The position numbers and the translations under genes are program-made. This document shows positions 22,378-34,199 of a stretch of 64,000 nt of DNA, in pieces. The stretch's first letter is position 1. Each line of letters starts with the position of its first letter. This DNA comes from Nageia nagi (Eukaryota; Pinophyta): positions 48,484,001 through 48,548,000 of the forward strand of contig JBITNC010000001.1 of assembly GCA_050084985.1 (NCBI GenBank). Direction: 5' to 3'. The notes under the pieces are model-generated. The model made no database searches. It worked only from the letters and a program-made list of their open reading frames with translations, and was not told the DNA's origin.

Positions 22378-25196
22378 AGCATGTGATTTAATAAACAACA
22401 TTATATGTTAAGTTTTAACCATGTCACATTTAATTAACTAAGACATGCTTGATTTGATTCATTAGTGCAAATTTTTTTCAACTCAAATAAAAAATTCATG
22501 TACCCAAATACATTTCTCATATCAAGAACCATATATGTAGAGTGACATTGTTGAGATTTGTTTTCTTGTCTAAAATTAGGCCTTCACTTGGATACCCACA
22601 CAAGAGGAGCCCAAGTACTATCAATCTTCAACTAGTTCACCTTGGTCAATATTATACTCTCACAAGGAGTACCTACTCTTTTCCAAGGTTATTATGTTTA
22701 TTTGATTGACCAAATTATTAATATTGATTAGGTTTCAAGTTATCCTCTTAGGTTATTAGGATAATCTCTGAATGGATGTGCAAACATATGGTGTCACTAC
22801 ACACATGCCTGTTCATCTATTGGAGTTATGTCTAGACTAACAAAGGAATTAAGGGCAATTAAGAAGTATGAACTTTTCACCATTTTGATCATCGAACTTA
22901 AAGTCTTCAATCCACTTTTTCTCACCTCATGGCTCCCTAAACAAGTCATGTTGTAGCATGTACGTGCAGATGTGTTCATTTTAGGGGGTTGCTCAATTCA
23001 ATGCTTACGATTTTGCATAAATAAAGCATAAGTGCTAAACTTGAAGTACAGTGTATAAAATTAAACATCATCCATTCATAACTTGGAACCTTAAGAGTCC
23101 AATCGATTTTGTTTACTAACCCCTAAAGGACATCTTTACATATATTTATAATTTGCACAAGTTAAATTTGCAAAATGATAACTACTTAAGCATAAGCATG
23201 CATAATTTGCATAAGTTATTTTCGTATAAAGAATAAATACTCAGCATACATTAAAATAAGTATAAAGTATGCATCTTTTAACTTAAGGAATTTAAATTCT
23301 AAGCATTCATCATTAACTTAAAAAATTTAAATCCTAAGCATGCATCATTAACTTAAGAAATTTAAATCCCAAGCATGCATCATTAACTTAAAAAATTTAA
23401 CTCCTAAGCATGCATCATTAATTTAAGAAATTTAAATCCTAAGTACGCATCATTAACTTAAAAATTTAAGTGCTAAGCATTTCCATAGTTTGCACAAGTT
23501 CATATGTTAACTTTGCATAAAAAAAATGCATAAGTCTACTCATAACATTGCAGCAAAGATATAAAAAATTTAAGTATTGCATGCATTATTTACTTAATTT
23601 GCATAAGTGTATTTATCACATTGCATAAAAAATGCGTCATAATTTCCATAGTTTACATTTTTATTATTAAAAAAAAAAAGCTTAAAGCAAATACTTGAGA
23701 AGTATGAGTAAAAAAAATTTCACAATTCCCCCCCCTTTTTTTTACATAAAAAATATCCCTTCAATAATAATTAACTTTGCAATTTTAACGTTAGGAAACT
23801 TAACTAAGGAAAAATATTTATTATTTTTACCTAAGTAATAAGGTAAAAAAATGCTCATTTTTGCAATACTTAAATTAAAAAAAAAGGACAATGTGCAATT
23901 TTAGGGCAAAAGTCAATATTAGCTAAGTTTATCATAACCTCCAAACAAAATGATGACAAGCATTAAATTTTAAAGTAGAGTTCACTCCAAGTAAAAAAAA
24001 CCTTTAAGTTTTTAGTCCAAGAAACTTAAAAAACACTCCAAGCATTAATTTTTGGAGTTATATTTTACTTTAAGTGAACTTAAAAAAAAAAAGAAAAAGG
24101 AATGTTACCCCAACACAGTTCAAAGAAAAGGTAATAAGGAATTATAGACCAAGAACAAAGATAAAAGAGTTAATGGGAAACTACCAAAAAATAAATTAAA
24201 TGTCCTCTTCTTAAACAAATTTAGAGAGAAGCTAAGGTGACCATACCACAAGAAATATGGAGATAGAGAGAAAAAGAGGGGCCAAAAATCAAAGGAGAAA
24301 TGTTGCGCACAAGGGTGAGACAGTGGTGAAGAGGGACCATAAGGATTGAAGGGGCTGTGAGGGTGGAGTAGAGATCCATGGGGACTGTGAAAGCCCAACA
24401 CCCTAGTTAGAGAGCAACGAGGGTTTTGAGGAAACGTATTTGAAGGGGATATGCCCATGATTCAAATGACTGAGTGGAGGCACTAACGAAGGGACGCATA
24501 GGGTTTTGGTGCACTATTAAACATGCATGCTATGGGACTAAACATAATGCCATCGTGAAGAAATGGAGAGGGAGGCACCACAGTAAGAAATGTAGAGTAG
24601 GAGACAACCGCATGATGCCAAAGGGATACAATAATGCATCTCCAAATATTGCCTCTCTCACCCCATTTTTCACACAAACCACATCAACTAAGGGTGTAGA
24701 AGAGGGCCAATTTGGTAGGCGACAACCCATAAGGTCTTTCAATAGGCCACAAGGGTCAACCAAAAAAAATAAACCCTCCAAAAAAATGTGTGATTTTGAA
24801 ATGAGGTTTCAAAGAAAAAGTATAGAATATATATTTCAAAATATATTATAAAATACACTATCTCTTCCCCCCCTTTTTTTCTCAAAAATAAGTATTTATT
24901 GAAACAATAAAAAATGCAATTTTTGTATACTAACCCCTTATTTAAAAAAAAATTGCAAGTAACATAGGAGAATAGTATAAATAAAAAAAATGTGTTAGTC
25001 ATATTTTTCTTACAAAAGAACTAACACATAGCAATTAATATGTTAGAAGCAAAATACAATAATACAAAAAAAAGAAGAAAGGATGTTTATACCTTCACAA
25101 TACTTTTACCTCACAATGGAGTGAAATATAAAGAATGAGGACCACAAAGTTGAACATGAAGAGCCTTAACAACAAGAAGAAGAGCTTTCACACTAA
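22378..25196 (-). other. Untranslated leader of element B
   Basis: About 2.8 kb lies between primer-binding site and gag and has no conserved protein. Two structured parts are visible: a pyrimidine-rich (minus strand) block at about 24120-24700, and a set of 35-bp tandem repeats at about 23278-23490. The remainder aligns by eye with the leaders of A (1844-4833) and C (28352-30965). Short open frames in the block have low-complexity Pro/Ser/Leu content and are not supported as genes. Confidence 0.7.
23278..23490 (-). repeat. 35-bp tandem repeats in the leader of B
   Basis: Roughly six copies follow one another, each containing CATTAACTTAA, AATTTAAATCC and AAGCATGCAT. The unit is 35 bp where clean. 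More degenerate copies of the same motif occur in the leaders of A (about 3700-3960) and C (about 29870-30070), on the opposite strand. Confidence 0.75.
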
Positions 25197-25208
25197 GCTC
25201 TTATACCA
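25197..25208 (-). other. Primer-binding site of element B
   Basis: On the minus strand the sequence two bases inside the LTR reads TGGTATAAGAGC. This is one or two changes from TGGTATCAGAGC, the site used by copia elements to pair with the 3' end of initiator-methionine tRNA. Confidence 0.75.
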
Positions 25209-25210
25209 AA

Positions 25211-25713
25211 TGAGAGAATTGAACTAAAATATGAACAACTCTAAACTCCTAAGATCACATGAAAGCTCACAAATAACATCTTAAATAACTCACGAAGCAA
25301 TCTCACAAAGATAACTCAAGATGTAAGTGGTTCCTCCAACTAGGAGTACATCCACTAACTAGATCTTACTTCATTCACAAAGACAACTCTCTTACAATCC
25401 GTCTAACTTCATCTCCTAAAAACTATCCTATAGCATAGCTTTACTCCACAAATTGGTGTGTGATCACAAAAAAGGATCCTTCTATTTATAGACCAAAAAT
25501 CTCTCTTTGGATCACCCTTTTATCCAATGTACAAAAGCATGACATGTACATCCTTTTACCTACGTGACATGCTCATGACATGGAGTGTAGGACAAGTTAC
25601 ATTATTATATTCACTTAAATACTTAACGTATCTAATGATACCCTAAAGTATTAATGAATTTAGAAAGAGGATTATTACAAAACCTTTATAATAATGCATT
25701 GTACATTCCAACA
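25211..25713 (-). repeat. 5' LTR of element B
   Basis: This 503-bp block is the reverse complement of the LTRs of elements A and C. On the minus strand it starts TGTTGGAATG at 25713 and ends CA at 25211. It contains a TATAAATAG-like box and the same downstream leader sequence as A and C. The plus-strand bases just outside (25714-25718) are ATTTT, the expected target-site copy; its partner would be outside the window. Confidence 0.88.
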
Positions 25714-27029
25714 ATTTTAACTTTGAGGTATCCTCTATAATGTTGTAGAAGATTACAAGTTTGATCGACAAAGATGTGAAGATCTAGAAGGATAAGTATC
25801 CACTAGCATTTGAGCTTGATTTTTTCAAGAAAGGGGAGTAGTCGGGATGAAATAATAACTTTATTCTTTTTGAATTGCTACCTTAGCCTTGGCTGAGAGT
25901 AGTAGAGACAATCATGAGCTATTTCATGCTCAAATCCAATTTAACATGGGTATGAGGTTACCATTTAGCTATCTCAAACAACATTCGATGGGGAAATGAA
26001 TAAACATCTTTTTTTGTATAGAGACCTAAATGAAGAAATTAACATCTGATAGGGGAGGATGATGATTTATCTGCATTAATGGCTACTTATGGGATTGTAT
26101 AAGAATTCTTTGCATAATAAAGGATGGGTGGGGGAGATTTCAAAGGATCTAAGGGAACAAAAGGAGCAAAACAGAAGGAATTAAGGGGATGACCCCCACT
26201 CCATTGAAAAGGGAGAAAAGGAGGGTGAAAGAAGAAGATAAGAAAGTCCACAATGAAACAAAGAAGTAAAAAATCCTCCATAACACATTCAAGTTTATCT
26301 AAAGTTCATTTTCAACTTGTAGATGTTATATGTGACTAATGGAATATGGAATTCCTATGTATTGATATGAACTAATATTAGAAGTCATTCACTTCTAATA
26401 AGATAAGAACCTCAACTTTTCATTTATGCCAATAAATGAACTTCAAAATCTTTTAAATTGCTTAACACAATTACCATTTTCAATCATATATATCAACATA
26501 AAATGTATAGCATGTAAGGAAAGTGGCATCTTGAACTAAACAACATATGAATACACAACTTGTATAGCATGCAAGCATTGGTCCAAATTATTCCTTCCTC
26601 CAACCCTTCCTCTTCCAGATTACCACTTAGAAATATACTAACAAAATGATTGTATCTAGAAATATATAAATAAACATTATACAAATTTTGTAATATTTTA
26701 ATGATCTTTCCCAAGAAATTAAGTACAATAAATGTTGATGGAGCTTTGTGGGATAACTATTGCTTAGGAGTATATGACTTTTCCAAATATTAAGAATTCT
26801 AGTTCATCAAAGATCATCGTTTTCCAAACCAACAATGAAGTAGAAACAAAGATTTTTGCAAAAGAATTTAATTCAACAAATAAAAGTCTTTTTTTATAAT
26901 TGGTATTAATAAAAAAACCAAGGTTTTGGGGACCTCATACCTTTATAATAGTAAAGTATGATTAGAAGAATTAAACCAGGAAAAAGATACAAGATTGGAA
27001 ATAAAAGACATTAAACCAAATACGAATGA
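25714..27029. other. AT-rich stretch between element B and the split remnant
   Basis: No protein domain, LTR or repeat could be recognised. It flanks B on its 5' side and includes short open frames of low-complexity Phe/Leu/Pro content that are not supported. Confidence 0.5.
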
Positions 27030-27842
27030 AACAAGCCAAACAATGGCTATTTGATAAAAATTGGAAATACAATCCCTATAGCAAAATACCTAAAGCAATC
27101 AACAAAAAACCAAACAACATGCTTCACCACAATGTTCCTCATGAAATGCCTCCACCCAAGAATTCCTTCTTTGGATTAGCAAACACCATAGAAATGAGTT
27201 TGGTATTACCCATAAGATCTGTAATTGCCTCCTCCATAGTAGTCAGTTGATTCTTCAACTTCGACAATTCAGGTTTTAGATTGAGGGCCACCTTCCCTTT
27301 CTTGCTTTATGCAGTCTCCAAAGATGTTTTACCCTTCTTTCTCTTCAGGAAGTATCCTTCGAACTACTTATCTTAGTAGTTCAAGGAGTGCCTCAATGCA
27401 TTCTCACAAATCGACATCTAACATTATTTGAATCCCCAACCTTAAGCTTGGGTGACCTTGTGGCTAGACTCCCCCTTTGTGCCTACTACTTCCTTGCCCA
27501 ATTTGTCCATTTAAAAGAAATAAGGATCTTTATCCTCTTAGGATTCTTCACTCTTAAACTCAACCTTATTTTTCGACAAGCCAGACTTGGGGATTTTAGG
27601 GTCAACTTTAACCTTCCTTAAAGCCTTTTAACAATCTTCAACCTTAAAATATGAACCCTAGGTCGAAGAGTAAGAGATAAGTTTCATAGGGGTTCTAGGA
27701 ACTTAAGCCTTAAACATTTTTCTTCTTCATATGAAGAACCAACATTGTGAGAATACCAACATGCATTGTCATTGCAAGCTTCCCTTGTTGGAAGGATGAA
27801 CCCATCTTCTCCAACAAATTGAGTAACATGAGTGGAATATTC
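27030..27842 (-). pseudogene. Unrecognised protein remnant, 3' part (split by element C)
   Basis: On the minus strand, sequence continuing from 36463 across element C shows protein-like stretches in changing frames: GEDGFILPTREACNDNACW, then Lys/Ser-rich segments, and near the end LKPELSKLKNQLTTMEEAI followed by TDLMGNTKLISMVFANPKKE (about 27260-27150), which looks like a helical C-terminus. Several stops and frameshifts occur. I do not recognise the family. It could be a further retrotransposon ORF or a host gene copy. Confidence 0.5.
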
Positions 27843-28336
27843 TGTTGGAATGTATAATGCATTATTGTAAAGGTTTGTATTAAATCTTCTATATAAGTTC
27901 ACTAATATTTAAGGGTATCATTTGATACCTTAAGTATTTAATTGAATATCATAATGTAACTTGTCCTACACTCCATGTCATGAGCTTGCCCCTTAGGTAA
28001 AATTATGTGCATGTCATGCTTTTGTACATTGGAGAAAAGGGTGATCCAAAGAGGGATTTTAGTCTATAAATAGAAGGCTCCCTCTTTGTGATCACACACC
28101 AATTGTGGAGTAAAGTTATGCTAAAGGATAGAAGTGTAGGAGTTGATATTAGGAGAATTGTAAGAGAGTTGTATTTGTGATTGAAGTAAAGATCTAGTTA
28201 GTGGATGTACTCTTAGTTGGAGGAACCACTTACATATTGTTTTGTGAGATTACTTTGTGAGTTTGTTAGATGTAATTGTGAGCTTTCATGTGATCTTGGT
28301 TGATTAAAAATTATCTTGTTAATGTTAGTTCTTTCA
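27843..28336 (+). repeat. 5' LTR of element C
   Basis: This starts TGTTGGAATG and ends TTTCA, with TATAAATAG at 28065-28073. It aligns with 35978-36462 and with the LTRs of A and B. Confidence 0.93.
28065..28073 (+). promoter_or_regulatory. TATA box of the C 5' LTR
   Basis: TATAAATAG is conserved at the same LTR position in A, B and both C LTRs. Confidence 0.65.
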
Positions 28337-28339
28337 AAT

Positions 28340-28351
28340 TGGTATTAGAGC
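28340..28351 (+). other. Primer-binding site of element C
   Basis: TGGTATTAGAGC lies three bases after the LTR, one change from the initiator-Met tRNA site. It is identical to the site in element A. Confidence 0.82.
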
Positions 28352-30965
28352 TAACTGTGGAAGCTCTTCTTCAACATTTTTGGAGGTTCTTCATCTTTAT
28401 TTATCATCTTTGGAGGTTTACTCTTCTCGTTTGAGGTAAAATAATTTAGAGGTATAACTTTTTTTGTTGTTCATTTTGATACTAACATTCTTTTATGATT
28501 ATGTTAGTTCAACCAATATATACATTATTGTTCATTTTGTTTACTAACAATTTTTTATATTAAGTAATTGAACAATAATACATTATGGTCAAAATAGTAT
28601 TTTTTTCTTCCTTATACTAACCTCTTATGTAGTTGCACTTTCTTCAAAGTTATTTAAATAATTTGGTATATATTTTTTAAGAGGATAGTATACAATTTTT
28701 TTTAAAAAAATTATATCCTTTATGGAAGAATTTTTTTGTTCTTGCACCTTGAGTTTTTTTTTTTTAAAAGAGGGGGGAAAATTTTTTTTATATACATTTT
28801 TTTTAAAAAAAAGGGGAGGTGGTCCTTTTTTATTTTATTAAAAAAAAATACAATGCCTCCTGCGTGGCCTCCTCTGTCATCTGCCATCATTACCTCCTAA
28901 AGTGGGGCTTCCAGCACCTCCTGCGTAGCCTCCTCCATCGTCTGCCATTGCTATCTCCTCTTGCATCATCCATCATCGACCCCTCGTAGCCTATTGCCAC
29001 CTTACCACCCTTCATCATCTCATGGCCTACCACTACCACCACCCCTCCCTCGTAGCTTGCTACCACCTCACTGCCCTCCATCATCTCATGACCTACTACC
29101 ACCATCGCCCCTCCCTCATGGCCTGCTACCACCTCACCGCCCTCTATCATCTCATGGCCTACTGCCAGCACTGCCCCATCTTGTGGTTTACTACCACCTC
29201 ATCGCCCTCCATCGCCTCTTGGCCTACCACCACTCATCACAACCTCCCACATAGCTCCTTCCACTACCCTCCTCCCTTTCACCATTCCGCCAAGTTGCAC
29301 CTCCCACCACCTCCGCGTACTCCTCTCCACAGGCCTAAAATCTAACTTAATTGGAGACCCATTTTGTGCATTTAATTTTTTTTTTATTCTTACCATTAAA
29401 TGTTCCTGCAAAAGCAACGTATACTCATTGGTAAGAGGGAAGGGAGGTCATGATCATTTTTTTAAGAGCATTTATTTTTCTTTCAAAACACTTAATTATA
29501 CTTAAAATCTGACTTAAAGTATTCTTTAAGGATTACTTGGAGTGTTTGTATAAAATTGCATTGATTATATTTGACTTCTTCTCTTAAGTATTAATATGAA
29601 CATAATGGCCTATTAATTGCTTACTTGCTTAAATAGAGAAAGTTAATTCTTTGAAGTAGATAATTTAAATGCTCACTCATTTTTTAGACTTAACTTTGGA
29701 AGGTAAATTTAAGTAATTATGAAACATTTATGTCTTAAAGTTGAATAATTTTAGAAATATATAAGCATGCAATAAGTATTACTTTGTTGGTATTAGCATT
29801 AAAGAGACCTTTTTTTAAGTAAAAGAGGGGGGGTTTGTATAAACTTTACTTAAAATATCTAGATATTGCATACTTATTACTTAAATATTTTAAGTTAATG
29901 GTATATGCTTAGTACTTAAATTTTAAATGATGCATGCTTAAGATTAGTACTTATGCTTATTACTTAAAAATTTTAAGTTAATAAATGCATGCTTAGTACT
30001 TAATTTTTAAGTTAATGTTGCATGCTTAAGACTTAAATTTTTAAATTAAAAGATGCATATTAAGTATTTATCCTTCATGCAAAGATAATTTATACAAAAT
30101 TTTGAAATTAATACATGCTTATGCTTAAGTATTTCTCTTTCTTTTTTGCAAAATTAGGATTAATGTAAAGATGTCCTTTAGGGGTTGGTAAACAAAACCT
30201 ATTGGACTCTTAGATTTCAAATTGTAAATGGATGATTTTTTATGCTCTTTTACTTCATGTTCCACACTTTTGCTTTATTTGTTTATGCAATCAAAATGCA
30301 AATATTAAAATGAGCAACCCATCTTAAAAAGAACACATCCATACATATATTCTACAACATGACTTGTTTGGGGAGCCGTGAGGTGAGGATAGGTGAATTG
30401 GAGCTTTTAAATTCGATGATCCAAATGATGAAAAGTTCGTATTTCTCAATTACCCCTAAGTCTTCTGTTGGTTTGGACATAACTCTATTAGGTGGATAGA
30501 CATGTGTGTAGTGATACCACATATTCACATGTCCATTCAGAGATTATCCTCATAACCTAGGAGGATAACTTGAAACCTAATCAATATTAATAATTTGATC
30601 GATCTAATAAATATTTGAACTTTAAAAAATAGCTAGTACTTCTTGTGAAAGTATATTATTGCTAAAGGGGAACTAGTTGAGGATTGGTAGAACCTAGGAT
30701 CCTCTTGCGTAGGCATCCAAGTGAAAGCTTAATTTTAGACAAGAAAATAAGCCTCAACAATGTCACTTTACATCTACGTTTCTTGAGATGAGAAATGTAT
30801 TTGGGTACGTGGGTTATTATTTGAATTGTAAAATATTTGTACTTATGAATCAAATCAAGTATGTCTTTAATGTTAAATGTAACATTTATTATTTACTTAA
30901 TTAAAATTTAACATTTAATATTGTTTATTGAACCACATGCTTATTATTTCACATTCATGTAGCAA
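28352..30965 (+). other. Untranslated leader of element C
   Basis: The 2.6-kb leader has poly-T/poly-A rich sequence (28600-28850), a C-rich repeat block (28857-29345), an AT-rich part with TGCATGCTTAAGACTTAAAT-like repeats (29870-30070) and a conserved segment up to gag. Confidence 0.72.
28985..29222 (+). repeat. 66-bp tandem repeats in the leader of C
   Basis: CATCATCTCATGG-like unit starts fall at 29013, 29079, 29145 and 29210, so the period is 66, 66 and 65 bp, with a partial copy before. Each unit also has CTACCACCTCAC and GCCCTC. Because 66 is a multiple of three, both strands stay open for about 95 codons and look like proteins (22-residue repeats). I treat these as by-products of the repeat. 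Confidence 0.85.
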
Positions 30966-31880
30966 ATAGAAAAATCCTTTTTACCCAAACACATTCTTGA
31001 TGGTTCCAACTATAAGATTTGAGAACCATGGATGAGAGCTAAATTGTAAGCAAGGAAGCTTTAGCAAACAGTGAATGAAAACCTTATACCTTCTATAGAT
31101 GAGAAGGCATTAGAAGCTTATTACACAAAGAATGAATTGGTAACCTCCATGATTTACTGTGCAATTTCAAATGGTGTGCTCCTGATGATTTTCTCTTCAA
31201 CTTTAGCAAAGGAAGCATGGGATAAGCTTAAGCAAATCTACCTTAGTTCAAAATTTTTAAGAAGATTTACCATTCTCCAAAAGTTACTTCAATCTCATCA
31301 AGGAGAAGATAAAAATATGGCTATATACTTGAATAAAATCATTGACTTAAGGATCCAACTTATTGCTTATGGATGCAATTAGATTAATGATGAGTTCATG
31401 GTCTTCATCATTCTTCAAAGCTTTTCTTCAAAATTTAAAAAATTTATAAAGTTATGAAAAAAGGCTTGATATGAAGAAGTCTTCTCTTTAAGAACCTTTC
31501 AAGGCACCCTTTGAAGCATGAGAAAATCTTTAATAATAAGATGTTGATTTTTCTTCTAAGGATAATAACATTACTCTTGGAGCAACTAAAACTCCTTTCA
31601 ATAAGAAGTTCAACCATAAAAAAAATTCATCCTTCTTCCTTCAAAAGGTTTGAAAAGAGAAAAATGTTACAAAGTAGTAGGAACAATAGAAATAATAACC
31701 TTAGCAATAGGAACAACGGTAACAACAACCACTTCAAGTAAAGAAATGGAAAAGGCAAAGCAAATAATCCATATCCTAAGATAAAATTTGATGGTAATTG
31801 TAACTATTATGGCATTCAAGATCATAAAGAAGTTGATTGTTACAAAAAAAAAAGAGGAAAAGAATAAAGGTAATGGAAAT
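30966..31880 (+). pseudogene. Element C gag, start codon lost
   Basis: The place of the A gag start (ATG at 4834) reads ATA at 30966-30968, followed by SFLPKHILDGSNYKI. The best open part is 31071-31382: NENLIPSIDEKALEAYYTKN, AWDKLKQIYLSSKF and FTILQKLLQSHQGEDKN, typical of copia gag (UBN2-like). An Asn-rich tract and knuckle remnant with HKEVDCYKKK follow in shifted frames near 31790-31860; its second Cys has become Tyr (CNYYGI). It cannot be translated as it stands. Confidence 0.83.
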
Positions 31881-32225
31881 GTAAAGAACTACAAAAGAAA
31901 AAAGAATATTCATGTTGGTTTTACTGTGACGTTCTACTCCATGTCTTGCTCTTTTTTATCTAAATGGATTGTTGACTCTAGTTGCACTAATCACCTATGC
32001 TTTGAAAAAGAAAAATTTGAAAATTTTCATAAGTATAAAAAAGATGTGGTTGTGATAGGTGATAACTCTACCCTTGAAGTCCAAAGAATTGAGAGTGTGC
32101 TGATTCACAAAAAGGTTCTTGAAAATATTCTCTATGTTCCTATGTTAAGGATGAACCTTCTCTCCGTGATCCAAGTTGCTAGAAAAGAGTACTCTTTTGA
32201 GTTCGACTCTCAATCTTAATGCATT
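31881..32225 (+). pseudogene. Element C protease
   Basis: WIVDSSCTNHLCFEKEKF places Asp-Ser-Ser at 31974-31982, then VVVIGDNSTLEVQ, VLENILYVPMLRMNLLSV and a strand-rich end. This open frame is the best preserved protease of the family in the window. DSS replaces the usual DSG or DTG, as in element A. The change is likely to impair catalysis. Confidence 0.84.
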
Positions 32226-32329
32226 AAGAAAAGACTTACCATTTTGTTAAAAGATCTGTGAAAGATAACCTTACATTAGAATCAAGTTCCATAAAAATGT
32301 ATCTACTTCTAATGTGTCTTCTAAAAGCA

Positions 32330-33250
32330 ATCTTTGGTACCATATTTAGGGCACCTTAACCATAAGAGTATTCAAATCATGAAAGACTAAAAACTTGTGA
32401 AAGGTTTACCTTCAATTTCTCCTTCGATTAGTTTATGCAAAAAATGCATTCTTGATAAGATGCATAAATAAAATTTAAAAAGATAAGACAACAAGAGCAT
32501 CTCAATCTCTTCAACTTGTGCATACAAATTTGATAAGTCCATTTTAGACTAAGTCGCTTAGAGGAGCATCTTACATCTTGACCTTCATTGATGACTTTAG
32601 TAAGATGACCTTTGGGTATCTACTTGAGCATAAGGATCAAACTTTTAAGAGTTTTAAAATTTTTAAAGCCTCTGTTGAGAATCAAACTAACCTTAAAATC
32701 AAGATGTTAAGATAAATAATGGAGAAGAATATAATAGCAATGAGTTCAATTACTATTGTGCTAAGTATGGAATCAAGAGACAGCTTACAATTCTTTACAC
32801 TTCTTAGTAGAATGGTGTTATCAAAAAAAAAAAGAATAATTATGGAGATGGCTAGATGTATGTTGGTAATCTTTTTAAATTTTTATGGGGTGAAACTATG
32901 AATACTGCTATTTACACCTTGAATAGATGTTCCACAAAATTTGTTTAAAAGAAAACTCCTTTTGAGGCATGGTCAGGAAGAAACCTAACACTTCTCACCT
33001 TATGGTGTTTGTTATGAAGCATTCTCTTACATTATTTTTAAGAAAAAGAAGTTAATAAAAGAGTAAAAAATACATCTTTGTGGGTTATGATAGTCACATA
33101 AGGCTACAGGCTCTAATTTCCAACCTATAAAGCAATGTTCATTTCAAAATATATTAAAATTCAATGAACTTCTTGAAGAATCTACTTCTAATTAGGATGT
33201 TGATGATCTAGAAGACTCTTCAGTTGCTCTTAGCTGCTTGGATATTGATG
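32330..33250 (+). pseudogene. Element C integrase, decayed
   Basis: Fragments in several frames correspond to A integrase: HLNHKSIQI, LTFIDDFSKMTFGYLLEHKD, then NGVIKKKK with Lys at 32823-32825 where Glu is expected, and FVGYDS-like C-terminal sequence near 33075. Frameshifts break the second Asp region (about 32705-32720). Confidence 0.8.
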
Positions 33251-33289
33251 TAGATAAGTCACCTCAAAACAAAAATTCAACATAAAGGG

Positions 33290-34190
33290 TAACAATGAGC
33301 ATAACCTTGAACAAATCCTTAATTACCAAGATTGACAATAAGCATAAGCCTTAACCTTCAAAGAAGTTCTTAAGCAGAAGTGCTGGATGAAAGCCATAAA
33401 AGTAGAGTATGAGACGCTTATGAAAAATAAAACTTGAGTCTTGGTTTCTTATCTTAATAAGAAGAATGTGATTGGCAATAAATGGATCTATAAGGTCAAG
33501 TTCAATTCAGTTGGAGATATTGAGAAATACAAGGTAAGGTTAGTAGCTTAAGATTTTGCTCAGAAATACAATGTAGATTATAAGAAAACCTTTGCTCTCG
33601 TGGTAAAGATGCCTATTGTGAGAGTTATTCTTGCACTTTCTATAGCTCAAGGATGGAAAGTTTTTCAATTTGATATCAAGAGTGCATTTCTCAATGGTGA
33701 CTTAGATGTGGAAATCTTTATGAACCAACTAGAAGGGTTTATTGTGGAAAGCAAAGAGTCCTTTGTGTGCAAGCTAAAGAAGTCATTGTATGGAATTAAG
33801 TAAGCACCTAGAGTTGGTATAGAAAGATTTTAAGGTACTTGTAGACATTAGATTCTCCAAGTATTTTTTTGACTTCAATCTATATGTGTTCAATCAAAGA
33901 AAAGATATGATCTTGATTCTCTTTTATGTGGATCTTTTGATTACTAGGAACAATGATGAAATCATTCAAAAATGCATATCTAAACTTAAGGTAATATTTG
34001 AAATGATTGATCTTGATCTCTTGCACTACTATCTTAGAATGCAAGTGTATCAATACAAGAATTGCACTTACCTCATTCAATCTAAGTATATATCAGACAT
34101 CTTGCATAAGTTTAGAATGGAGTGTAGATATGCTGCAATCCTAATCTCTTCTAGAATCATTATTTCTCTAAGCTCCAACTCTTAGCTGAT
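33290..34190 (+). pseudogene. Element C reverse transcriptase, decayed
   Basis: Motifs: NVIGNKWIYKVKFNSVGDI, VFQFDIKSAFLNGDLDVEIF, MNQLEGF, LKKSLYGIK. The catalytic motif reads YVDLLI at about 33928-33945; one Asp codon of YVDDLLI is deleted. This differs from the Asp-to-Asn change in A, so the two RT losses are independent. Confidence 0.86.
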
Positions 34191-34199
34191 GCTACAACT

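Larger units (their letters stand above)
1..25713 (-). mobile_element. Element B: minus-strand Ty1/copia retrotransposon, 3' part beyond window, interrupted by element A
   Basis: Read on the minus strand, this element begins with a 5' LTR (25211-25713), then a primer-binding site and long leader (22378-25210), and continues after a 21-kb interruption into gag (434-1305) and protease (1-433). The joint is exact: TAATA at 1329-1333 and again at 22373-22377 flanks element A, and the B sequence on the two sides matches one continuous stretch of the related element C around 30900-30970. Integrase, RT and the 3' LTR must lie beyond base 1. B is the oldest insertion in this stack because A lies inside it. 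Confidence 0.85.

Noticed and set aside
28890-29345. Overlapping repeat proteins on both strands (His/Pro-rich on plus, Gly/Val-rich on minus)
   Set aside because: The tandem period of 66 bp is a multiple of three, which keeps frames open on both strands by chance; no conserved gene is supported.
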